Below, one piece after another: positions 6,416-8,603 of a stretch of 8,603 bases of DNA (position 1 is its first letter; the number at the start of each line of letters is the position of its first letter). A program made the translations under genes and the position numbers. The stretch is taken from assembly GCA_031265595.1 (NCBI GenBank), contig JAISCM010000127.1, positions 1-8,603 of the forward strand, given 5' to 3'. The stretch is from Tannerellaceae bacterium. GTDB taxonomy: Bacteria; Bacteroidota; Bacteroidia; Bacteroidales; Tannerellaceae. The notes below the pieces were generated by a model, which was not told the origin of the DNA, made no database searches, and saw only the letters and a program-made list of their open reading frames with translations.

Positions 6416-7806
6416 AACGATCTGCTCTATTTATTCTGTTACTAACGCTGGCGGGACTTTCTTCCTGCAAAATAGGGAAGAAATACGCCCGCCCGGATAT
6501 TGGCATAACGGAGGCTACGCAATGGGGCGAATTAACGCAGTCCGGCAATGCCATGCAGACGGCGGCTTCTTTCGATTCGCTGAGTTGGCAGATCGTATAT
6601 GGAGACCCCGTTTTGCATCAACTGATCGTTACCGCTCTCGAAAACAATAAAGATAGGCTGATAGCCGCCGCCAGGATAAAAGAAATGGCCGCCGCCAGGC
6701 GTATCTCTTTCGCCACTATGTTTCCTTCTATCGATGGGCGGCTGAACGCCCAGAAAGAAGTATTGAACTATGGCGGGGATGCTCCCAAACCGGATCCGGA
6801 AATGTCGGCCAAAGCGTTCCTTTCATGGGAGCTGGATCTATGGGGAAACCTTCGCTGGGCCAACGAAGCGGCCGTTGCTTCTTATATGCAGTCGGTAGAA
6901 GCTCAACAGGCCTTGCAACTGACGATCATCACCGAAGTAGCGATTGCTTACTACGAGTTATTGGCGCTGGATAATGAATGTATGATCCTGCTACACACCT
7001 TAGACGCCCGGCGGGAGGCCGTAAGGCTGGCCAAGCTGCGCTTTGAAGGGGGATTAACGTCGGAAACGTCTTACAGGCAGGCCGAAATAGAACTGACACG
7101 CACCGAAACATTGGTGCCCGAACTTGAACAGAACGTCAAGCTGAAAGAAAACGACCTCGCCTTTCTGCTGGGACATTATACGTATGAGATACCGCGCGGC
7201 CTGTCTATCCATGAACAGTATCTGCCGGAAACGCTGCCGGCCGGGCTGCCTTCGTCGCTTTTAGAACGTCGCCCGGATATGCGGCAGGCCGAACAGAAGC
7301 TCCGTGAAGCCAACGCCCGCGTAGGGATAGCGCAAACCGACCTCTTCCCCAAAATAAGGCTGACAGGCAATCTGGGCGCAGAGAGCGAAGAACTTGGCGA
7401 TTTGCTGAAAAGCCCTGCCTGGTTTATCGCCGGAGACTTGATCGCCCCTCTTTTTATGATGGGTAAAAACAAAGCAAAAGTAAAAGCAGAACGCGCCCGG
7501 TACGAGCAAGAGACATACCGCTACCAGAAAAGCGTATTAGAAGCGTTCAAGGAAGTAAACAATGCCCTCATCAGCCTGCGGAAGGTAAAGGAAGTACGCG
7601 CCTCGCGGGCCCGTCTGGAGGTTTCGGCGCAGAGCCACGCACAGTTGGCTTACCTGCAATACATCAATGGCGTTACAAATTACATGGATGTATTAGACGC
7701 ACAACGTGGGTTATTGGATGCCCAACTTAATCTGAACAATGCCATCCTCGACGAATTGCTATCCATCGTTCACCTTTATAAAGCATTAGGGGGCGGATAT
7801 ATGTAA
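6412..7806 (+). CDS. RND efflux outer-membrane channel lipoprotein (NodT/OprM family, TolC-like)
   Basis: The product is the outer-membrane exit duct of the pump; relatives form trimeric barrels with a long periplasmic alpha-helical tunnel. The 464 residues begin with a lipoprotein signal, MKRSALFILLLTLAGLSSC, with Cys19 as the lipidated residue. The KKYARPDI segment follows, as expected soon after the Cys in this family. Two homologous outer-membrane efflux halves are visible. The first has SWELDLWGNLR (138-148) and helix AKLRFEGGLTSETSYRQAE (207-225). The second has GLPSSLLERRPDMRQAE (278-294), VGIAQTDLFPKIRLTG (304-319) and helix LAYLQYINGVTNYMDVLDAQ (412-431). Length is normal. The ATG overlaps the permease stop by 4 bases, with AGGA at 6401-6404 as a plausible ribosome-binding site. 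Its last codons form the 5' arm of the downstream hairpin. Position as the third gene of an adaptor-permease-channel operon supports a partnership with the two proteins before it. Confidence 0.95.
   Translation: MKRSALFILLLTLAGLSSCKIGKKYARPDIGITEATQWGELTQSGNAMQTAASFDSLSWQIVYGDPVLHQLIVTALENNKDRLIAAARIKEMAAARRISFATMFPSIDGRLNAQKEVLNYGGDAPKPDPEMSAKAFLSWELDLWGNLRWANEAAVASYMQSVEAQQALQLTIITEVAIAYYELLALDNECMILLHTLDARREAVRLAKLRFEGGLTSETSYRQAEIELTRTETLVPELEQNVKLKENDLAFLLGHYTYEIPRGLSIHEQYLPETLPAGLPSSLLERRPDMRQAEQKLREANARVGIAQTDLFPKIRLTGNLGAESEELGDLLKSPAWFIAGDLIAPLFMMGKNKAKVKAERARYEQETYRYQKSVLEAFKEVNNALISLRKVKEVRASRARLEVSAQSHAQLAYLQYINGVTNYMDVLDAQRGLLDAQLNLNNAILDELLSIVHLYKALGGGYM
6664..6699 (+). repeat. 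In-frame 12-base direct repeat within the channel gene
   Basis: GCCGCCGCCAGG occurs exactly at 6664-6675 and 6688-6699, with a 24-base (8-codon) period. Each copy encodes Ala-Ala-Ala-Arg in the helical stretch IAAARIKEMAAARRIS. It may mark a small tandem duplication or simply reflect biased use of Ala codons in a periodic helix. Confidence 0.5.
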
Positions 7807-7837
7807 TACTGCCGCCCCCCTCTGCTATACCTTTTTT
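7789..7837. terminator. GC-rich hairpin terminator between convergent genes, probably bidirectional
   Basis: GGGGGCGG (7789-7796) pairs perfectly with CCGCCCCC (7812-7819) around a 15-base loop that contains the TAA stop of the channel gene. The 5' arm lies in the last codons of that gene, which encode Gly-Gly-Gly. A run of six T at 7832-7837 follows on the + strand, separated from the stem by 12 bases, which is further than ideal. The isomerase stop is only about 17 bases beyond the stem on the other strand, so the same hairpin could end that transcript too. Confidence 0.55.
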
Positions 7838-8603
7838 AAATAAGGATGTTTCGTGCGTACTGCACACAGGTTCTTACTTCTTTTACCGAAGTAGACCATG
7901 GCTTCACCGGATATTCAAGTTCGATGTCGCAATAGATGGGCCATTTCTCCTGTTTCAGCAATAGCAGTATATCGGCAAGCGGCGTTTCGCCCTGTCCCCA
8001 TACCTGGTTTTCATTGGGTATTTCTGCCGTCGCGCCGGTTTTATCCTTAATATGGAGAGAGAAGATCCTGTCATGGTATTTCTTTATTATTTCATTCGGA
8101 TGAATACCTGTTGAGCCGAAGTAGTGCCCCACATCAAAGTTGAATCGTACAGCTTCGGAAACGGCCATAAAGGGATCGTAGCTGAACGATGGGTCGTCGC
8201 CAAACTGCATGTGATTATGGAAGATAGCATACATGCCGTTTCGTTCGGCTACGGGAGCCATCTTCTTTACGGCGTTTGCATCTATTTCTTCTGTTACGCC
8301 CTGGGCGCCCATGGCTTTGGCTACTTTGAAGGCATAATCTATCAGGTCGTCTTCCCAGTTACCCGGCGAGAACTTTACGATATGGGCCGCTATACCTGCG
8401 TCGTCAAGTAGTTGTTTGGCAGCGGCCACCTTGTTCATGTCTATGGAAAGGCGCCAGTTTTTAACTTCTTCCCGGTATTTATCAATACCCGCCTGCAATT
8501 CGGAGGGCAATTCCGGGCGTTGCCCCTGTGGCGTTGCCGCACGCTGTTGCTGCGCCCACCACTGATTAAGCGCTTCCTGCACCGGGTTTTTGGGGATGCC
8601 CAG
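7836..8603 (-). CDS. Sugar phosphate isomerase/epimerase-like TIM-barrel protein, N-terminus outside the window
   Basis: This is the C-terminal 255 residues of a xylose isomerase-like TIM-barrel protein (AP endonuclease 2 superfamily, IolE/sugar epimerase type). The frame stays open to 8603, so the GTG at 8580-8582 is internal, preceded by LGIPKNP. Counting from the first visible residue, family landmarks are VTEE (103-106), IFHNHMQF (127-134), FDVGHYFGSTG (156-166), FSLHIKDK (181-188), WGQGETPLADIL (202-213) and CDIELEY (225-231). Likely metal or substrate ligands are H131, D157, H184 and E228 or E230. Residues about 13-36 form a Trp/Gln/Arg/Pro-rich low-complexity stretch, probably a surface loop between barrel elements. 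Relatives isomerise or epimerise sugars or inositols, and some from Bacteroidota are exported; the signal region is not visible, so location and substrate are unknown. It converges on the efflux operon and has no evident link to it. Confidence 0.85.
   Translation of the reverse strand: MGIPKNPVQEALNQWWAQQQRAATPQGQRPELPSELQAGIDKYREEVKNWRLSIDMNKVAAAKQLLDDAGIAAHIVKFSPGNWEDDLIDYAFKVAKAMGAQGVTEEIDANAVKKMAPVAERNGMYAIFHNHMQFGDDPSFSYDPFMAVSEAVRFNFDVGHYFGSTGIHPNEIIKKYHDRIFSLHIKDKTGATAEIPNENQVWGQGETPLADILLLLKQEKWPIYCDIELEYPVKPWSTSVKEVRTCVQYARNILI

Noticed and set aside
8124..8411. A 95-residue plus-strand frame opposite the isomerase-like gene.
   Set aside because: It is the complement of conserved TIM-barrel motifs; no family features are seen in its translation.
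8580..8582. GTG as the start of the isomerase-like gene.
   Set aside because: The frame continues upstream to the window edge with family-like sequence (LGIPKNP), and starting here would remove the first strands of the barrel. The gene is partial.
1..8603. A mobile element, CRISPR array, toxin-antitoxin pair or other accessory system.
   Set aside because: No transposase, integrase, regularly spaced repeats or small paired genes were seen. The genes are full-length housekeeping or efflux genes with uniform composition.

Overview
The window looks like ordinary chromosomal DNA of a Bacteroidota organism, most likely order Bacteroidales (Bacteroides/Parabacteroides-like; genus not determinable here). 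Three things point that way: a consensus Bacteroidetes -7 element (TATCTTTG) just upstream of the first gene, absence of Shine-Dalgarno sequences before the leading genes, and protein sequences that read like Bacteroidales topoisomerase III and RND efflux proteins. Coding sequence fills most of the window, and I see no insertion sequence, phage gene, CRISPR array, tRNA or rRNA.

Layout: (1) Bases 1-184 hold no confident gene. Frame 1 is open from the edge to a stop at 94-96 and could be the last codons of an upstream gene. The rest carries repeated GATTA half-sites and a promoter. (2) 185-1996 (+) is topB, DNA topoisomerase III. (3) 1997-2126 is intergenic, with a weak AT-rich hairpin terminator followed by repeats and a tentative promoter. 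(4) 2127-7806 (+) is a complete three-gene operon for a tripartite RND efflux pump: lipoprotein periplasmic adaptor, HAE1-type inner-membrane permease and lipoprotein outer-membrane channel. The genes are joined by two 4-base ATGA overlaps. (5) A GC-rich hairpin spans the end of the channel gene and probably serves as a terminator for both converging transcripts. (6) 7836-8603 (-) is the C-terminal part of a sugar phosphate isomerase/epimerase-like TIM-barrel protein whose start lies beyond the right edge.

The three pump genes encode all parts of one machine. The permease takes substrate from the periplasm or inner membrane using proton motive force, the adaptor bridges the periplasm, and the channel releases substrate outside. 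No regulator gene is linked, so control is probably in trans, possibly through the repeats upstream of the operon. topB and the isomerase have no evident functional link to the pump.

I did not find a clearly undescribed system. The most informative oddities are the permease, in which all six phenylalanines of the AcrB distal binding pocket appear replaced by non-aromatic residues, and the topoisomerase, whose acidic metal motif reads DAGQE instead of DxDxE.
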